Positions 1-9,205 of a DNA stretch of 64,000 nucleotides are shown one piece after another. The number at the start of each line of letters is the position of its first letter. Positions within the stretch are counted from its first letter, which is position 1. Source of the stretch: Acinetobacter rudis. GTDB taxonomy: Bacteria; Pseudomonadota; Gammaproteobacteria; Pseudomonadales; Moraxellaceae. The notes under the pieces are model-generated. The model was not told the DNA's origin. It ran no database searches and was given only the letters and a program-made list of their open reading frames with translations. The position numbers were made by a program, and so were the translations under genes. The stretch lies in contig NZ_JAVIDR010000002.1 of NCBI RefSeq assembly GCF_031157835.1, positions 348,138 to 412,137 on the forward strand. The letters run 5' to 3'.

Positions 1-128
1 AAGAATATGATTTTGCTGGCGCAACAACCATTGCAGTCATGATGTTGGTTATTTCTTTTGCTATCTTATTCTTTATTAATCTATTACAAGCTTGGGCTAG
101 CCGTCGCACAGGGAGAACTGCACGATGA
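1..128 (+). CDS. cysT: Sulfate/thiosulfate ABC transporter permease CysT, C-terminal end only
   Basis: The frame is open from base 3 and ends at a TGA (126-128). It encodes about 41 residues: a short soluble stretch, one hydrophobic membrane segment rich in Val/Ile/Phe, and a short basic tail. The stop overlaps the cysW start as ATGA, the usual coupling of the two permease subunits. CysT (CysU) and CysW form the inner-membrane channel of the sulfate/thiosulfate importer. The assignment rests mainly on position before cysW and cysA, since only the last helix is visible. Confidence 0.8.
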   Translation, partial: EYDFAGATTIAVMMLVISFAILFFINLLQAWASRRTGRTAR

Positions 129-1015
129 GTTTTAATTCTTCCAGTAATGCTTTAGCACAAAAACTACAGTCTCGTGATGCAACAAGAGAACCCACTTGGG
201 TGCGTTGGACACTGTTAACCATTGCTGCATTATTTTTCCTTGGTTGCCTCATCTTGCCGCTGATTTTGGTTTTTGTCGAAGCGTTTAAACAAGGTCTTGG
301 TGTATATTTTCAAGCATTGATACATCCAGATACCTTATCAGCAGTAAAACTGACTCTAATTACAGCCGCAATTGCCGTACCTCTAAATGTCGTGTTTGGT
401 GTTGCTGCGGCTTGGTCTGTAGCTAAGTTTGACTTTCGTGGCAAATCAATTTTAACAACGATTATTGATATGCCATTTTCAGTCTCTCCAGTTATTGCAG
501 GGCTTATGCTGGTACTGATTTTTGGCACACAAGGTTGGATGGGTGAATGGCTGCTTGATAACGATATTAAAATCTTATATGCCACACCAGCAATTGTCAT
601 TGCCACAATTTTTATTACTGTACCTTTTGTTGCACGCGAACTGATTCCTTTAATGGAAGCACAAGGCACAGAGGAAGAAGAAGCTGCAATCGTACTGGGT
701 GCTTCTGGTTGGCAAACATTTTGGAAAGTGACCTTACCCAATATTAAATGGGGACTCATTTACGGAGTAATTTTGTGTAATGCACGTGCAATGGGTGAAT
801 TTGGAGCAGTATCGGTAGTATCGGGCCATATTCGTGGCGAAACCAATACACTCCCTTTACACGTTGAAATTTTATATAACGAATATACTTTCAGCGCAGC
901 ATTCGCAGTGTCGTCCTTACTGGCCTTCTTGGCGATTATTACGCTCATCATTAAAACATGGGTAGAGATTCGTCAGGAAAAACAAGTTCAACATAAACAA
1001 GATTCAAGCGTATAA
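125..1015 (+). CDS. cysW: Sulfate/thiosulfate ABC transporter permease CysW
   Basis: 296 residues, the usual length for CysW. After a cytoplasmic N-terminus there are about six membrane helices, the first at about residues 30-52. The EAA loop that docks on the ATPase is visible near residues 185-205 ([17 protein letters not shown]). It pairs with CysT to move sulfate or thiosulfate across the inner membrane for cysteine synthesis. The start overlaps the cysT stop and cysA begins 14 nt after the stop, so this is one transcription unit. In related bacteria the operon is activated by CysB, encoded just downstream. Nothing looks abnormal. Confidence 0.95.
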   Translation: MSFNSSSNALAQKLQSRDATREPTWVRWTLLTIAALFFLGCLILPLILVFVEAFKQGLGVYFQALIHPDTLSAVKLTLITAAIAVPLNVVFGVAAAWSVAKFDFRGKSILTTIIDMPFSVSPVIAGLMLVLIFGTQGWMGEWLLDNDIKILYATPAIVIATIFITVPFVARELIPLMEAQGTEEEEAAIVLGASGWQTFWKVTLPNIKWGLIYGVILCNARAMGEFGAVSVVSGHIRGETNTLPLHVEILYNEYTFSAAFAVSSLLAFLAIITLIIKTWVEIRQEKQVQHKQDSSV

Positions 1016-1029
1016 ACAGGAATGTTAAC

Positions 1030-2094
1030 ATGAGTATTCAAGTTAAAAATATCGACAAACGTTTTGGTGCATTCCACGCGCTGAATAATATCTCTCTAGA
1101 CTTTCCTGAAGGACAACTGGTTGCACTATTAGGGCCTTCTGGCTGTGGTAAAACAACACTGTTACGTATCATTGCGGGACTTGAATCTGCTGACCAAGGT
1201 CAGGTTATTTTAGAAGGCCAAGATGCCACCAATGTACATGTTCGTGAACGTCAAGTAGGTTTCGTTTTCCAACACTATGCCCTATTCCGTCATATGACTG
1301 TTTTTGACAATATCGCATTTGGTTTACGTGTTCGCCCTCGCTCAACTCGCCCGTCTGAAGCCGAAATCAAAAAACGAGTAGATCGATTACTCGAATTGGT
1401 TCAATTGGGCTTCTTGGCCGATCGTTATCCAGCACAATTATCTGGTGGTCAACGTCAACGTATTGCTTTAGCACGTGCTTTAGCTGTTGAACCACGGGTT
1501 TTATTACTTGATGAACCTTTTGGCGCTTTAGATGCTAAGGTTCGTAAGGAGTTACGCCGCTGGCTACGTACTTTACATGATGAATTGCATATTACCTCTA
1601 TCTTTGTGACCCATGATCAAGAGGAAGCTCTTGAAGTTGCAGATCAAATTATTATCATGAATAAAGGCAACGTAGAACAAATAGGCTCTCCACGTGAAGT
1701 TTATGAACAACCTAAGACGCCATTTGTCTTTGATTTTCTAGGCCAAGCAAATCGATTTGATGCACAACATCTCAATAATGGTATTATCCAAGTGAACGAA
1801 GATCGCTTGCACCTACCACAATTACAAAATGAGCCAACTGGTAAAGTGATTGCTTTTGCTCGACCAGATGAACTACAGATTTTCCCACAGCCTGTTGAAA
1901 ATACATTACAAGCCACGTTTACCCGTGAAGTTTGGATTGCTGGAAAAATTATGGCGGAACTTCAAGACCAAAATGGTCGACTCATTGAAATCGAATTAAG
2001 TGCTGAAGAAGCAAAACTTCATCAGTTCAGACCCAATCAATCAGTCTGGATTCGCCCTGTTAACCTTCACTTATTTGTAAATGATCATGCTTAA
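1030..2094 (+). CDS. cysA: Sulfate/thiosulfate ABC transporter ATP-binding protein CysA
   Basis: 354 residues. It has a complete ATPase domain: Walker [10 protein letters not shown] at 35-43, a Q-loop, the signature LSGGQRQR, Walker B LLLLDEP and the switch region THDQEEA. A C-terminal regulatory/TOBE-like region follows from about residue 240. It powers the CysT/CysW channel from the cytoplasmic face. It is the last gene of the transport unit, and cysB follows after 49 nt on the same strand. The family (CysA, SulT) is clear from the identity of the neighbouring permeases; the ATPase alone would not fix the substrate. Confidence 0.95.
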   Translation: MSIQVKNIDKRFGAFHALNNISLDFPEGQLVALLGPSGCGKTTLLRIIAGLESADQGQVILEGQDATNVHVRERQVGFVFQHYALFRHMTVFDNIAFGLRVRPRSTRPSEAEIKKRVDRLLELVQLGFLADRYPAQLSGGQRQRIALARALAVEPRVLLLDEPFGALDAKVRKELRRWLRTLHDELHITSIFVTHDQEEALEVADQIIIMNKGNVEQIGSPREVYEQPKTPFVFDFLGQANRFDAQHLNNGIIQVNEDRLHLPQLQNEPTGKVIAFARPDELQIFPQPVENTLQATFTREVWIAGKIMAELQDQNGRLIEIELSAEEAKLHQFRPNQSVWIRPVNLHLFVNDHA

Positions 2095-2143
2095 TAGATT
2101 CCAAACAACATCATGGGCTGATTATATTTAAGGTATTACTACG

Positions 2144-3073
2144 ATGAATTTTCAACAACTTAGAATCATCCGCGAAACAGTTAGACAGAACTTTAATCTG
2201 ACCGAAGCTTCAGCTGCACTTTACACCTCACAATCAGGTGTAAGTAAACATATTAAAGATTTAGAAGATGAACTAGGCGTACAACTCTTTGTCCGTAAAG
2301 GTAAGCGTCTATTGGGACTTACTGAACCTGGTCAAGCACTACTAAGCATCGTTGAGCGCATGCTTATAGATGCAGATAATATTAAACGTCTTGCTGATAA
2401 TTTTAACAAAGTTGATGAAGGTACTTTGACCATTGCAACTACACATACGCAAGCACGCTATGTATTACCTCCAATTGTAAATGCTTTCAAACAGCTATTT
2501 CCTAAAGTACATTTAGTATTACAACAAGCTAGTCCAGTTGAAATCACTGAATTACTTTTGCTTGGCAGTGTTGATATCGGAATTGCTACAGAGTCTTTGA
2601 CCAATGAAGATAACCTAGCCAGTGTTCCTTTTTATAATTGGAAGCACTCGATTATTTTACCTCAAGACCATCCACTCACTCAGCTTGAACCAGAGCAGAT
2701 TACCCTAGAAAAGTTAGCTGAATACCCAATTATTACCTACCATGGCGGCTTTACTGGACGTTCAAAAATTGATTTATCATTTGAACAAGCCAACCTACAA
2801 GCCAATATTGTTATGGCAGCTCTAGATGCTGACGTGATTAAAACCTATGTTGAGCTAGGTATGGGGATTGGCATTGTCAATGATGTTGCATATGACCATG
2901 AACGTGACCGTCGTTTAAAACAAATCCCAACTGAATTATTTGGTATCAATACCACTTGGATTGCTGTACGGAAGGGACATTTATTACGGGGTTATGGCTA
3001 TGAATTTATTTCTCAATGTATCCCACATGCCGATATTCAATCATTGAAAAAAATGGCTTATCCTGATGAATAA
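2144..3073 (+). CDS. cysB: LysR-type transcriptional regulator CysB
   Basis: 309 residues with the CysB signature N-terminus (MNFQQLRIIRETVRQNFNLT). The winged helix-turn-helix covers about residues 1-60 and contains LYTSQSGVSKHIKDLEDELG; a substrate-binding domain follows (about 90-300). CysB/Cbl proteins activate sulfate uptake and cysteine synthesis when N-acetylserine is bound. The gene is collinear with cysTWA but probably also has its own promoter in the 49-nt gap. A strong terminator follows. The assignment is firm for family; CysB rather than Cbl is inferred from the close match of the N-terminus and from context. Confidence 0.93.
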   Translation: MNFQQLRIIRETVRQNFNLTEASAALYTSQSGVSKHIKDLEDELGVQLFVRKGKRLLGLTEPGQALLSIVERMLIDADNIKRLADNFNKVDEGTLTIATTHTQARYVLPPIVNAFKQLFPKVHLVLQQASPVEITELLLLGSVDIGIATESLTNEDNLASVPFYNWKHSIILPQDHPLTQLEPEQITLEKLAEYPIITYHGGFTGRSKIDLSFEQANLQANIVMAALDADVIKTYVELGMGIGIVNDVAYDHERDRRLKQIPTELFGINTTWIAVRKGHLLRGYGYEFISQCIPHADIQSLKKMAYPDE

Positions 3074-3103
3074 GTAGTCTTTATTTTTTAACTTTAATTA
3101 ATA

Positions 3104-3133
3104 ATAAAAAAACGAGCCAAGGCTCGTTTTTTT
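3104..3133 (+). terminator. Intrinsic terminator after cysB
   Basis: The inverted repeat ACGAGCC-AA-GGCTCGT (3112-3127) is followed by a run of T and preceded by a run of A, so it could work in both directions. It sits between cysB (+) and the convergent outer-membrane gene (-). Confidence 0.9.
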
Positions 3134-3165
3134 ATGACAAAAATATGACAACTATAAACTTTAAA

Positions 3166-3906
3166 TTACCAATAGAAGTTCACACCAACTTTACCAACTG
3201 GCATCCACTCATAACGGCTCTTGTCTTGGATTTTACGCTCTTCATTCGCAAGCTCTGTTCCTAAATCATTGGGTCCAGGAATTGCATCGCCTGAAACACG
3301 ACTTAAACTGGCTTTTGGATTCCCAGTATAATAAGCACCCACTTCACCAAATACGCCCCAGTTTTTATTAAATTTAGGTGCAATACCTAGGCCTACATAA
3401 GGTGCAATATCGTTGTCATACTTCATTGAACCCGCAATATGCACACCATTTTCACCAGCAATAAAGTCTTTACCATTTACAGAGAAACCTCGGTTTGCGC
3501 TCACACGGCGATCAAGATCATAATCATTGTCAATATAGCCCACACCCGCAGCTACATAGAAACTCTTGGCAAAAGTATTATCACTGGCACCCCATGGACG
3601 GATTTCAGCATTTAAATATGCTGTTTTGTTATCCATCTCCATGTCATATTTAGAACCATTGACTTTTAAATCATCAGACCATGAAATGTCACCGCCGTTA
3701 TAGCCTAAAGCCAAACCTACATATGGGTTAATACTCCAGAGAATTGCACCACCATAACCTGTAGTACCTACTTCAGCACGTACTCCAGATGGTATAAGTT
3801 GGTTCTTATCAAAAGTACTGCCACTTTGAATCACACCAGAATCAGCCATGGTCAAACTTGAAACGGTTAATGCTGCGACAGCTGCTGTGTATTTCACAAT
3901 CTTCAT
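3166..3906 (-). CDS. Outer-membrane beta-barrel protein (OmpW-like / porin family)
   Basis: 246 residues. A signal peptide of about 21 residues (hydrophobic core AAVAALTVSSLTMA, cleavage before DSG) is followed by alternating amphipathic strands. Several carry the GLGIAP or GAGVGY pattern typical of small eight-stranded barrels, and the chain ends in a C-terminal aromatic residue (VNFYW) recognised by the BAM machinery. It should sit in the outer membrane; substrate and role are unknown. It is monocistronic, convergent with cysB, and shares the bidirectional terminator at 3104-3133. A long AT-rich region separates its start from dapD. OmpW-like is a fold-level guess. Confidence 0.7.
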   Translation of the reverse strand: MKIVKYTAAVAALTVSSLTMADSGVIQSGSTFDKNQLIPSGVRAEVGTTGYGGAILWSINPYVGLALGYNGGDISWSDDLKVNGSKYDMEMDNKTAYLNAEIRPWGASDNTFAKSFYVAAGVGYIDNDYDLDRRVSANRGFSVNGKDFIAGENGVHIAGSMKYDNDIAPYVGLGIAPKFNKNWGVFGEVGAYYTGNPKASLSRVSGDAIPGPNDLGTELANEERKIQDKSRYEWMPVGKVGVNFYW

Positions 3907-4222
3907 ATATATTTCCTTTAAGAAACTTTGGTTAATTGATTGATATTTTAGTAATAGCGATTTTTCTTAACTTGCTAAATAATATACGACTAATAATTAC
4001 TATTTAATAAAAAATTTGATTTTTTTTGTTATTTTTTGATACATTTTAAATTAATTTCATGTTTTATTTCATTCAATTATTTAAAAATTATTAATTATAT
4101 GGCCCTGTGCTATTTTTACTTTATGCAATTTAAAACATAAGTTCGTGACTATGGACTATTTTTTAGCGCCCAATGCTACAATATAGTGTAAAATCCTTGA
4201 AATTTTATTGGGAAGGAAGATT
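3907..4222. other. Divergent intergenic region between barrel gene and dapD
   Basis: About 316 nt of very AT-rich DNA with long T and A runs and no credible ORF. It must carry both divergent promoters. A possible dapD -10 element is TACAAT near 4177-4182, but no convincing -35 at 17 nt is seen. The dapD ribosome site GGAAGGA lies at 4210-4216. Confidence 0.5.
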
Positions 4223-5044
4223 ATGTCGCAGCTTTCAACAATCATTGAACAAGCTTTTGAAAATCGTGCAAATTTTTCAGCAACGGACTGCCCTGCTGAA
4301 ATTCGTCAAGCAGTAGAACAAGCCATTGAAGCACTTGATAATGGTAGCTTACGTGTTGCTGAAAAAATAAATGGTGAATGGGTTGTTCATCAATGGTTAA
4401 AAAAAGCAGTTTTGCTTTCTTTCAAACTCAATGATAATCAACCAATCGAAGCTGGCCAACTTGGTTTCTACGATAAAGTAGATACTAAATTTGCAGGTTG
4501 GACAGATGAACAATTCAAAGCTGCTGGCGTTCGTGTTGTACCACCAGCTGTTGCACGTAAAGGTAGTTTTCAAGCAAAAAATGTTGTGTTGATGCCATCT
4601 TATGTCAACATTGGTGCTTATGTAGATGAAGGCACAATGGTAGATACATGGGCTACAGTAGGTTCATGTGCTCAAATTGGTAAAAATGTTCACTTGTCAG
4701 GTGGTGTAGGTATTGGTGGTGTACTTGAACCATTACAAGCAAACCCAACAATTATTGAAGATAACTGCTTTATTGGTGCACGCTCTGAAATTGTTGAGGG
4801 TGTAATTGTTGAAGAAGGCGCAGTAATTTCAATGGGCGTTTACATTGGTCAATCAACACGTATTTATGATCGTGAAACTGGTGAAATCCATTACGGCCGT
4901 GTACCAGCTGGTTCTGTTGTTGTGCCAGGTAGCTTACCTTCTAAAGATGGTAAATACAGCCTATATGCAGCAATCATTGTCAAAAAAGTTGACGCTCAAA
5001 CACGTGCTAAAACTAGTCTGAATGATCTACTACGCGAAGACTAA
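4223..5044 (+). CDS. dapD: 2,3,4,5-tetrahydropyridine-2,6-dicarboxylate N-succinyltransferase
   Basis: 273 residues, the normal DapD length. The enzyme transfers succinyl from succinyl-CoA in the diaminopimelate/lysine pathway, in the cytoplasm. An N-terminal helical domain is followed by a left-handed beta-helix of hexapeptide repeats (about residues 105-235, including [20 protein letters not shown] and [15 protein letters not shown]). I start it at ATG 4223 because GGAAGGA lies seven bases upstream and the family begins MSQL; a TTG-initiated extension from 4208 has no ribosome site. It is followed by its own terminator. Anabolic lysine synthesis here is separate from the catabolic block at 34-51 kb. 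Confidence 0.97.
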   Translation: MSQLSTIIEQAFENRANFSATDCPAEIRQAVEQAIEALDNGSLRVAEKINGEWVVHQWLKKAVLLSFKLNDNQPIEAGQLGFYDKVDTKFAGWTDEQFKAAGVRVVPPAVARKGSFQAKNVVLMPSYVNIGAYVDEGTMVDTWATVGSCAQIGKNVHLSGGVGIGGVLEPLQANPTIIEDNCFIGARSEIVEGVIVEEGAVISMGVYIGQSTRIYDRETGEIHYGRVPAGSVVVPGSLPSKDGKYSLYAAIIVKKVDAQTRAKTSLNDLLRED

Positions 5045-5059
5045 TCTTTTCTTTATAAG

Positions 5060-5100
5060 TCTCTACGGTTAGTCATGATCGTAGAGATTTTTTATTTTCT
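5060..5100 (+). terminator. Intrinsic terminator after dapD
   Basis: Stem TCTCTACG (5060-5067) pairs with CGTAGAGA (5080-5087), with a 12-nt loop and a T-rich tail from 5088. Confidence 0.85.
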
Positions 5101-5120
5101 ATTCTATGGTCAAAGGTGCT

Positions 5121-5831
5121 ATGCAAACGCTTCGTTCAACTGCAATTCCTGTCTCAGATCCAGCTGCGGGATTACGCATTACTGAGATTTTTTACTCTTT
5201 GCAAGGTGAAGCCAATGCAGCCGGACTTCCTACGGTGTTTATCCGTTTAACAGGCTGCCCGCTGCGCTGTACTTATTGTGATACAACCTATTCATTTGAG
5301 GGAGGAGAACGTCGCTCCTTAGATGAAATTATTGCAACTACGCTTGCCTTTAATACCCCTTATATATGTGTAACAGGTGGTGAGCCTTTAGCACAGCCCA
5401 ACGTATATCCATTAATGGATCGTCTTATTCAACAAGGCTGTGAGATCTCTTTAGAAACCAGTGGTGCTTTAGATGTTGCTAAAGTTGATCCACGGATATC
5501 AAAAGTACTCGATTTAAAGACACCAAGCTCTGGTGAACAACAGCGTAATTTACTTAGTAACCTTAACCATCTCACCCCACATGACCAAATTAAGTTTGTC
5601 ATTTGTAATAGAGAAGATTATCTCTGGGCAAAAGAACAACTGATACAACATCAATTGCAAGATAAAGTCAGCACCGTTTGGTTCTCACCTGCCTTTGCAA
5701 TTGAAAAAGGGGCAATTCGCTTACCTGAGCTTGCAAGAGATCTAGCTCAGTGGATCTTAGAAGATCATTTACCTGTTCGCTTTCAATTGCAATTACATAA
5801 ATTACTTTGGAATGATGAAACAGGACGTTAA
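5121..5831 (+). CDS. queE: 7-carboxy-7-deazaguanine synthase (radical SAM)
   Basis: 236 residues from ATG 5121; an in-frame ATG at 5106 lacks a ribosome site, while AAGGTG precedes 5121. QueE converts 6-carboxy-tetrahydropterin to 7-carboxy-7-deazaguanine, the ring-contracting step to preQ0 and queuosine. The radical-SAM motif C-x3-C-x2-C is present as [12 protein letters not shown] near residues 43-54, followed by the SAM-binding TGGEPL. The N-terminus EIFYSLQGE is characteristic of the family. queC follows 41 nt downstream, giving consecutive pathway enzymes, and queF, the next step, lies far away at 55.8 kb. Confidence 0.96.
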   Translation: MQTLRSTAIPVSDPAAGLRITEIFYSLQGEANAAGLPTVFIRLTGCPLRCTYCDTTYSFEGGERRSLDEIIATTLAFNTPYICVTGGEPLAQPNVYPLMDRLIQQGCEISLETSGALDVAKVDPRISKVLDLKTPSSGEQQRNLLSNLNHLTPHDQIKFVICNREDYLWAKEQLIQHQLQDKVSTVWFSPAFAIEKGAIRLPELARDLAQWILEDHLPVRFQLQLHKLLWNDETGR

Positions 5832-5872
5832 GCTTTAACATCCTAAACTTATGTAACATGTGGAGAATACTC

Positions 5873-6544
5873 ATGCGCCCTCGTGCCATTGTTTTATTAT
5901 CTGGCGGCTTAGACTCAACTACTTGTTTAGCTTGGGCACAGGCACGCTATGAATGTATTGCCATCAGCTTTATGTACGGACAACGCTCAAATACAGAGCT
6001 TGATGCAGCCAAAGCGCTAACCCAAGCAGCTGGCGTTGAACATCGTGTCATTAATATTGATTTAGGTCAGTTGGGTGGTTCTGCTCTTACTGATCACTCA
6101 ATTGATATTCCTGTTCAAGAACAACAAGGTATACCTGTAACTTACGTACCTGCACGAAATACCATTTTCCTTTCCTATGCGCTCGCTGCTGCTGAAGTTT
6201 ATCAAGCAGATGCAATTGTTATTGGAATTAATGCTGTTGACTATTCTGGTTACCCAGATTGCCGCCCTGAATTTATTGAAGCATTTGCGCAACTTGCATC
6301 ACTTGCGACAAAAGCAGGCATCGAAGGAAAACCTTTGAAAATTGAAACACCTTTGTTACATTTATCCAAAGCAGCAATCATTGGTCTTGGCCTAGAACAT
6401 GGCGTAGACTATGCGCAGACAGTATCTTGTTATCAGGCAGATAATCAAGGACGTGCATGCGGAAAATGTGACAGCTGCCGCTTAAGAAAACAAGGTTTCA
6501 TCGATGCAGGAATCACGGATCCTACACGCTATATTCCTCAATAA
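5873..6544 (+). CDS. queC: 7-cyano-7-deazaguanine synthase
   Basis: 223 residues from ATG 5873, preceded by TGGAGA; the ORF could be opened five codons earlier. QueC uses ATP and ammonia to turn carboxy-deazaguanine into preQ0. The PP-loop SGGLDSTT lies at about residues 10-17. The zinc site is C-terminal, with cysteines in [18 protein letters not shown]. It is co-directional with queE and almost certainly co-transcribed. The small secreted-protein gene begins 14 nt after the stop and may be read from the same transcript. Confidence 0.97.
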   Translation: MRPRAIVLLSGGLDSTTCLAWAQARYECIAISFMYGQRSNTELDAAKALTQAAGVEHRVINIDLGQLGGSALTDHSIDIPVQEQQGIPVTYVPARNTIFLSYALAAAEVYQADAIVIGINAVDYSGYPDCRPEFIEAFAQLASLATKAGIEGKPLKIETPLLHLSKAAIIGLGLEHGVDYAQTVSCYQADNQGRACGKCDSCRLRKQGFIDAGITDPTRYIPQ

Positions 6545-6558
6545 TTAGGTACACTTAT

Positions 6559-6963
6559 ATGAATATTTTAACAACTCGCGTATTAACATCAGCTTTATTT
6601 GCAGTATCTGCAGGGGTAACGTCAGCTGCTTTTGCAGCAGAAGCTGATTTACAACAAGCCTATAAAAGCACCGATGTAAAATCTGCATTAATTAATGTAT
6701 GTAAAACTGAAACAAGTAAGGGTGGTAAATTAACTGCTGCTGAAGTTGCAAAATACTGTAGCTGTGCAATTGAGTCTGATGGTAAATTGACAAATGCACA
6801 AAAATGGCAAATTCAAAGTACGATCAACCAAAAGAAAAGTCCTTCTACCCTAACCTTTGTACAACAACAGAACCAAGCACTCAAAACATGTTTTGGTCCT
6901 CAGCTCACCACTAAATTGCAAACATTAACTGAAGCTGCAATGAAAGCTGCGCAAGCGAAATAA
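6559..6963 (+). CDS. Small secreted four-cysteine protein of unknown function
   Basis: 134 residues. A Sec signal peptide (hydrophobic about 8-22, AAFA cleavage near residue 27) precedes a helical, Lys/Gln-rich mature part with four cysteines: one in NVCKTE, a C-x-C pair in YCSCAIE and one in KTCFG. These could form two disulfides in the periplasm. No family recognised with confidence. It lies 14 nt after queC and ends at a strong terminator, so it is the last gene of the queE-queC unit by position, but no functional link is implied. Confidence 0.75.
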   Translation: MNILTTRVLTSALFAVSAGVTSAAFAAEADLQQAYKSTDVKSALINVCKTETSKGGKLTAAEVAKYCSCAIESDGKLTNAQKWQIQSTINQKKSPSTLTFVQQQNQALKTCFGPQLTTKLQTLTEAAMKAAQAK

Positions 6964-7004
6964 TAAATAACATGTATAGTATTCAATATGTTGTTTAAGT
7001 GAAA

Positions 7005-7036
7005 AACGAGCCACTCCAACGTGGCTCGTTTTTTTT
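7005..7036 (+). terminator. Intrinsic terminator
   Basis: Ten-bp stem AACGAGCCAC (7005-7014) / GTGGCTCGTT (7021-7030) with a six-base loop and a run of eight T. It closes the queE-queC-secreted protein unit. Confidence 0.92.
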
Positions 7037-7069
7037 ACAAATTAATATCATTACAGGGTGTTTAGCTTA

Positions 7070-7537
7070 ATGTCATTAGAAACAATTCAACTACCAGACC
7101 AAATGTTCCCAACCACAACAGGTGAAATTAACTTAACTCAAGTTGAGACTCCATGGTTGATTATCTATTTTTATCCTAAAGACTCAACCCCAGGTTGCAC
7201 CACACAAGCCACTGATTTTTCAACTATGAAAGAACAATTCACAGCGCTTAACTGTACTGTAATTGGTGTATCACGTGATTCAGTGAAAGCACATCAAAAC
7301 TTTACAACCAAACAATCTCTAAGCATCAATTTAATTAGTGATAAAGAGCAAGTATTATGCAATCTATTTGATGTCATCAAAGAAAAAAACATGTATGGCA
7401 AACAAGTTATGGGCGTTGAACGTTCAAGTTTCATCTTCCATCAATCAACTTTAGTTAAAAGCTATCGTAAAGTGAAAGCAGCGGGTCATGCTGAACAAAT
7501 TTTAGCTGACCTCAAAACACTACAAGCAAACGTTTAA
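7070..7537 (+). CDS. bcp: Thiol peroxidase of the Bcp/PrxQ family
   Basis: 155 residues from ATG 7070 (GTG 7058 is an alternative). It is a peroxiredoxin that reduces hydroperoxides with thioredoxin as the usual donor. The catalytic motif is PKDSTPGCTTQATDF, with the peroxidatic cysteine in PGCT at about residue 43. There is no cysteine five residues later as in many Bcp proteins; other cysteines are in ALNCTVIG and QVLCNLF, so a resolving partner, if any, is not the standard one. Cytoplasmic. It is convergent with the argO-like gene and no terminator hairpin is seen between them. Confidence 0.88.
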   Translation: MSLETIQLPDQMFPTTTGEINLTQVETPWLIIYFYPKDSTPGCTTQATDFSTMKEQFTALNCTVIGVSRDSVKAHQNFTTKQSLSINLISDKEQVLCNLFDVIKEKNMYGKQVMGVERSSFIFHQSTLVKSYRKVKAAGHAEQILADLKTLQANV

Positions 7538-7574
7538 GTTTTTAATCGGTATCCTATGATGATCGTCTGATGAC

Positions 7575-8195
7575 TTATAGCTGCATATTGAATAAAGAAA
7601 TTGCGATCATCACCATGACCAAGCCAATGATTAAATCCAGTACACGCCACGCTTTTACACTTTGAAACAACGGCGCCATAATACTTGCAGCATAACCCAA
7701 AGTAAAAAAGAACAACCAAGATGCTGAGATTGCCCCCAAAGCAAAGTAAAGTTTATCTGAACTAAACTGGGCTGAAATTGAGCCAATTAATACGACTGTA
7801 TCTAAATAAACATGGGGATTCAGCCATGTAAGCCCCAAACAAAGCAATATTGATTGTGCAAGTGTAGATGATGAACTCAAATCTAAAGGCTGTATTTGCT
7901 GCGTATATAATGCCTGACGAAAGTGTATAAATGCATACCAAAGCAAAAACACCACGCCAAAATACTGAGCTAACCGTAGTAGCTGTGGGTATAGTGTCAC
8001 AACATTAGCGAAACCATATACCCCTAAAGTAATTAAAATAGAATCAGATAGAGCACAAACCAAACACAACCAAAATACATGCTGACGTTTCAACCCTTGT
8101 TTGAGCACAAAAGCATTTTGTGCACCAATGGCAACAATAAGCCCCATACTCACTGAAAAACCTTTTACATAAACCCAAAACATAACCAATAGCAT
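7575..8195 (-). CDS. argO: LysE/ArgO-family basic amino-acid exporter
   Basis: About 206 residues, with start uncertain among ATG 8195, ATG 8183 and TTG 8210; none has a good ribosome site. Six membrane helices and the family signature GLIVAIGAQNAFVLKQGLKRQ in the first helix and loop identify LysE/ArgO, which exports arginine or lysine in exchange for protons. The gene is divergent from a LysG/ArgP-type regulator across about 100 nt, the standard arrangement in which the regulator activates the exporter in response to the amino acid. Substrate (Arg or Lys) cannot be told from sequence. Confidence 0.88.
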   Translation of the reverse strand: MLLVMFWVYVKGFSVSMGLIVAIGAQNAFVLKQGLKRQHVFWLCLVCALSDSILITLGVYGFANVVTLYPQLLRLAQYFGVVFLLWYAFIHFRQALYTQQIQPLDLSSSSTLAQSILLCLGLTWLNPHVYLDTVVLIGSISAQFSSDKLYFALGAISASWLFFFTLGYAASIMAPLFQSVKAWRVLDLIIGLVMVMIAISLFNMQL

Positions 8196-8296
8196 CACAT
8201 GAGTAAACAAAGTGCTATTATCATTTAAAGTGAGAGAAATTAAAGAAAGCTAAATAAAAATCAGATAAACTAAGTTTTTCTTAGCTTGTAAAAAAT

Positions 8297-9199
8297 ATGT
8301 TGCAAAGCAAACAAAGCGAAGCCTTTTTAGCAGTGATTGAAACAGGGAGTTTTGAGGCTGCAGCCCAAATTTTACACATCACAGCAGCCGCTGTGAGTTT
8401 GAGAATTCAATCACTAGAAAAGCATTTAGGCCATGCTCTCATTATTCGTGAACGACCTTGCCGGGCAACTCAAACGGGCCACATGCTCTTACAGCACCTC
8501 CAGCATAGCCGACTATTACAACAAAGTTTTTTGCAAGACCTAAACAATCAAAAGCAATCTCAAGATTTTTATAAGATTCGTATTGCCAGCAACGCTGATA
8601 GTTTAGAAACATGGTTACTGCCTAGTCTCAAAGATTGCTTGCAGACTGAAAAAATTGTGCTGGAATTATGCATTGCAGATCAAACACAGACACAGCATTT
8701 ACTTGAAACAGGCATCGTGAATGCTTGTATTTCTACATCATCCAAAGCGATTGCTGGGTGCCAAGCACAGTTTTTAGGTCATATGCGTTATCTCTTGGTA
8801 GCTAACCCAAACTTTATCACGCAGTACTTTAAACAAGGCCTAACACGTCAAAGCCTTTTAAATGCACCTGCTGTGATTTTTAATCAAGATGATATGATGC
8901 ATCGAGAATTGCTCTTTCAACACTATGGTTTACAACTTCAACAGTATCCGCATCACTTTATTCCGTCATCAAGTGCTTTTTTAGAGTGCATCAAAGCTGG
9001 GCTCGGCTATGGCCTCGTGCCCTGGATTCAGATGCGTACCGAATTAGACCAAAATCAATTGATTGAGCTAGCCCCCCAATTCAGTGTAGATGTTCCTTTA
9101 TATTGGCATCATTGGAAACAACAAAGCCCACCATTGATTCAGCTTATGCATCAACTACTCCCCAATGCAGCACAAGCCCTTGCCCTCCCCAGCACTTAA
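8297..9199 (+). CDS. argP: LysR-type regulator, ArgP/LysG subfamily
   Basis: 300 residues. The N-terminal helix-turn-helix begins MLQSKQSEAFLAVIETGSFE and contains ITAAAVSLRIQSLEKHLG, typical of ArgP/IciA/LysG. The effector domain covers about 90-290. It probably senses lysine or arginine and controls the divergent exporter. The shared intergenic region contains CTAAG-TTTTT-CTTAG (8270-8284) just before the start codon, a candidate operator or hairpin. The subfamily is inferred from both sequence and pairing with argO. Confidence 0.88.
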   Translation: MLQSKQSEAFLAVIETGSFEAAAQILHITAAAVSLRIQSLEKHLGHALIIRERPCRATQTGHMLLQHLQHSRLLQQSFLQDLNNQKQSQDFYKIRIASNADSLETWLLPSLKDCLQTEKIVLELCIADQTQTQHLLETGIVNACISTSSKAIAGCQAQFLGHMRYLLVANPNFITQYFKQGLTRQSLLNAPAVIFNQDDMMHRELLFQHYGLQLQQYPHHFIPSSSAFLECIKAGLGYGLVPWIQMRTELDQNQLIELAPQFSVDVPLYWHHWKQQSPPLIQLMHQLLPNAAQALALPST

Positions 9200-9205
9200 C
9201 GTCTG

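Noticed and set aside
2095..2143. Possible separate gene between cysA and cysB
   Set aside because: Only 49 nt; no ORF, just the cysB leader.
5041..5121. Possible preQ1 riboswitch upstream of queE
   Set aside because: The short gap is filled by the dapD terminator and no preQ1-like pseudoknot sequence is seen.
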